This document shows, in pieces, positions 5,852 through 7,106 of a stretch of DNA of 7,106 bases (positions within the stretch are counted from its first letter, which is position 1; each line of letters starts with the position of its first letter). Under the pieces are notes generated by a model. That model did not search any database. It worked only from the letters and a program-made list of their open reading frames with translations, and had not been told where the DNA came from. A program made the translations under genes and the position numbers. Location of the stretch: contig JAAFHG010000186.1 in NCBI GenBank assembly GCA_013297585.1, forward strand, positions 1 through 7,106, read 5' to 3'. The DNA is from Chitinophagales bacterium (lineage in GTDB: Bacteria; Bacteroidota; Bacteroidia; Chitinophagales; Chitinophagaceae).

Positions 5852-5889
5852 AAATAGAAACAGCCGGCAGATGTCGGCTGTTTCTATTT
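5852..5889. terminator. Strong bidirectional rho-independent terminator between mutS and the desaturase gene
   Basis: A perfect 15-bp stem pairs AAATAGAAACAGCCG (5852-5866) with CGGCTGTTTCTATTT (5875-5889) around an 8-base loop. The G/C core is next to the loop and the A/T-rich outer stem supplies a T-rich tail in both directions: TTTCTATTT, plus T5 at 5896-5900 on the plus strand. It lies 42 bases after the mutS stop and 13 bases after the desaturase stop, so it serves both convergent genes. Confidence 0.92.
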
Positions 5890-5902
5890 CATATATTTTT
5901 AA

Positions 5903-6910
5903 TTAAAAAGCAAATTTCTTACCGCTTAACCAAGATAAATTAATATCATCTGGCACTTTCATACGCTCAGCAATGCGCTTATATCTTGCCGCTAACGTAC
6001 TTAAATAGTCTTGAGCTTTTGCTGCACCATCTTTTAAGCCAGTTAATTGTTCTATTTTCCAAAGGCTTACCAAATGTTCTATAATGCTCGCATAATCCCA
6101 AGTAGTGTATACACCAATTTTTTGCGTGATGGCCGAAAATTCAATAAACAGGTTTGGGTTACTAGCGCCTTGATCCATCAACACAGCAGGCATTGTAATT
6201 TGCTTGCGCATCATTTGTTCAAATGATTTTAAAGCACCATTAGGATCGATTTCAAATATTTTACTCATGAAAGATTTGTAAGCTTTTTCATGCCTAGCCT
6301 CGTCACCTGCAATTTGCTTACAAATTCTAGACAAATTGTTATCACCTGCTTTATCGGCTAATTTACCTGTATTTACATGCGAAATTTTGGTAGCTCTTTC
6401 TTGAAAAGAAGTATACACGATAGCACTGTAAGGATCTTGGTTGGTATTAGGATCGAAGCCATTATATATTAAACGATGAATGGTTTGTTCTACCGCTTTC
6501 ATATCGCAACGGCCGCTTAAATACAAATATTTATTTAGCAAGTCACCATGTCTATTTTCTTCGGCAGTCCAAGCCCTTGACCAACGTACCCAACCATTAT
6601 CGCTTACCAAATTTCTTTCCTCATTAACCATTAAGTTAAAATAAGTTTGATAACTTGGTAGAGCCTCTTCAGTAATCATATTACCAACCAATGAAGTAAT
6701 AACTGTATCAGGTATACCTGCACTTCTTTCTCTTAAACTTTTAATTTGGTCAAACGCATCTTCTTTCGTTAAATCTGGTAAAAAATCCGTTGGTTGCCAG
6801 CAATCGTCTGGGTCTAACAAGGTCTCGTCTACAGCAGTACCAACATAGTCTTTCAACATGCTAATTACTTCCATATTCTTGCCCAACTCATTACTTTCTG
6901 CAATACTCAT
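5903..6910 (-). CDS. Soluble acyl-[acyl-carrier-protein] desaturase (di-iron, plant stearoyl-ACP desaturase type)
   Basis: The enzyme introduces a cis double bond into a saturated acyl chain carried on ACP, using O2 and electrons from ferredoxin, and so makes unsaturated fatty acids for membrane lipids. The family is soluble and cytoplasmic. All six di-iron ligands known from the castor enzyme can be placed: Glu81 (ITEEALPSYQ), Glu118 and His121 (EENRHGDLLNKYLYLSGR), Glu171 (TSFQERAT), and Glu204 and His207 (DEARHE). Other family signatures are CWQPTDFLPD (37-46), FEIDPNGAL and the WKIEQLTGL region near the end. The length of 335 residues fits a mature enzyme without a plastid transit peptide. 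Double-bond position and preferred chain length cannot be read from this. The start at 6910 is the first Met of the frame; Met13 is a possible alternative. The gene is monocistronic, with a possible promoter 36-67 bases upstream and a strong terminator downstream. Confidence 0.95.
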   Translation of the reverse strand: MSIAESNELGKNMEVISMLKDYVGTAVDETLLDPDDCWQPTDFLPDLTKEDAFDQIKSLRERSAGIPDTVITSLVGNMITEEALPSYQTYFNLMVNEERNLVSDNGWVRWSRAWTAEENRHGDLLNKYLYLSGRCDMKAVEQTIHRLIYNGFDPNTNQDPYSAIVYTSFQERATKISHVNTGKLADKAGDNNLSRICKQIAGDEARHEKAYKSFMSKIFEIDPNGALKSFEQMMRKQITMPAVLMDQGASNPNLFIEFSAITQKIGVYTTWDYASIIEHLVSLWKIEQLTGLKDGAAKAQDYLSTLAARYKRIAERMKVPDDINLSWLSGKKFAF

Positions 6911-6945
6911 TGCCCCTATTTTTTTTTAATTAAGAATTAATGCGG

Positions 6946-6977
6946 TAAAGATAATACTTGCAGCTTTTTACAGCCAA
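6946..6977 (-). promoter_or_regulatory. Putative promoter of the acyl-ACP desaturase gene
   Basis: On the minus strand a TTG (6975-6977) is followed, after 21 bases, by TATCTTTA (6946-6953), one mismatch from the Bacteroidota -7 consensus TAnnTTTG. The spacing fits the -33/-7 arrangement described for Bacteroides. The start codon is 35 bases further on, leaving a short A-rich leader that includes a run of nine A (6921-6927 and adjacent bases, read as complement). This is the only promoter in the window where both elements fit. Confidence 0.4.
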
Positions 6978-6980
6978 TAT

Positions 6981-7105
6981 TTAATTGGTAAACAAGTGTT
7001 TGTTTAGTCTTTGTGCTTGCTCGCTAGATATTTCTCGTGAATAATAGTAGCCATAGTTTTGTTTTGCACTTTACTTCCTACCCATGATATAATGTCTAAG
7101 TATGC
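6981..7105 (-). pseudogene. Possible C-terminal end of an unrecognised gene, apparently split by a -1 frameshift
   Basis: From the right edge, the minus-strand frame beginning at 7105 is open for 33 codons (A-Y-L-D-I-I-S-W-V-G-S-K-V-Q-N-K...) and stops at 7004-7006. After the Lys16 codon its residues look less protein-like. The -1 frame then reads N-Y-G-Y-Y-Y-S-R-E-I-S-S-E-Q-A-Q-R-L-N-K-H-L-F-T-N and stops at 6981-6983. Joining the two at the AAAA tract (about 7056-7061) gives a continuous, plausible tail and would need only one missing A. I do not recognise the protein. The region might instead be an intact short tail ending at 7004, or non-coding. The evidence is the look of the translation only. 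Confidence 0.33.
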
Positions 7106-7106
7106 A

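Overview
The window looks like a piece of a Bacteroidota chromosome, most likely from the Chitinophagaceae or a near relative. The DNA is AT-rich. No convincing Shine-Dalgarno sequence precedes any start codon. Several genes have the Bacteroidota-type -7 box TAnnTTTG upstream. The protein set fits: a glycine-rich RNA-binding protein tail, Fmt, a DinB/DUF1572 protein, a DUF4197 lipoprotein, a small KOW protein, MutS, and a plant-like soluble acyl-ACP desaturase. The taxonomic call is inference from these features, since no 16S or other marker is present.

Layout. Positions 1-73 (+) are the end of a Gly-rich protein, followed by a rho-independent terminator (94-125). On the minus strand, a DinB-like gene (1236-1751) lies upstream of fmt (124-1125), and the gap between them holds a CACATA-type inverted repeat. 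A DUF4197 lipoprotein gene (1939-2655, +) diverges from the DinB-like gene and converges on a 68-residue KOW gene (2773-2979, -). A 109-bp inverted-repeat element between the last two supplies the stop codon of the KOW gene. mutS (3119-5809, +) diverges from the KOW gene and converges on the acyl-ACP desaturase gene (5903-6910, -), with a strong bidirectional terminator between them. The right edge (6981-7105, -) carries what may be the frameshifted tail of one more gene.

How the genes work together. They are mostly unrelated housekeeping functions: translation initiation (Fmt), mismatch repair (MutS), membrane lipid unsaturation (desaturase) and small accessory proteins. They do not form a pathway or an obvious defence or mobile system.

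The unusual signal is in repeat structure. Two essential-type genes, fmt and mutS, each carry an in-frame stretch that is foreign to their family and contains a 7-bp tandem repeat. The fmt unit is ATTNACY, and the mutS unit is CAGTCCA. Because 7 is not a multiple of 3, each array is read through all three frames as a 7-residue peptide cycle, and both are stop-free in the orientation used. Together with the CACATA element and the 109-bp element, the window has four short repeats of different types in 7 kb, two of them inside coding sequence. A second pattern is that fmt and mutS both have a perfect TAnnTTTG box ending only 4-5 nt before the ATG, which suggests leaderless transcripts.
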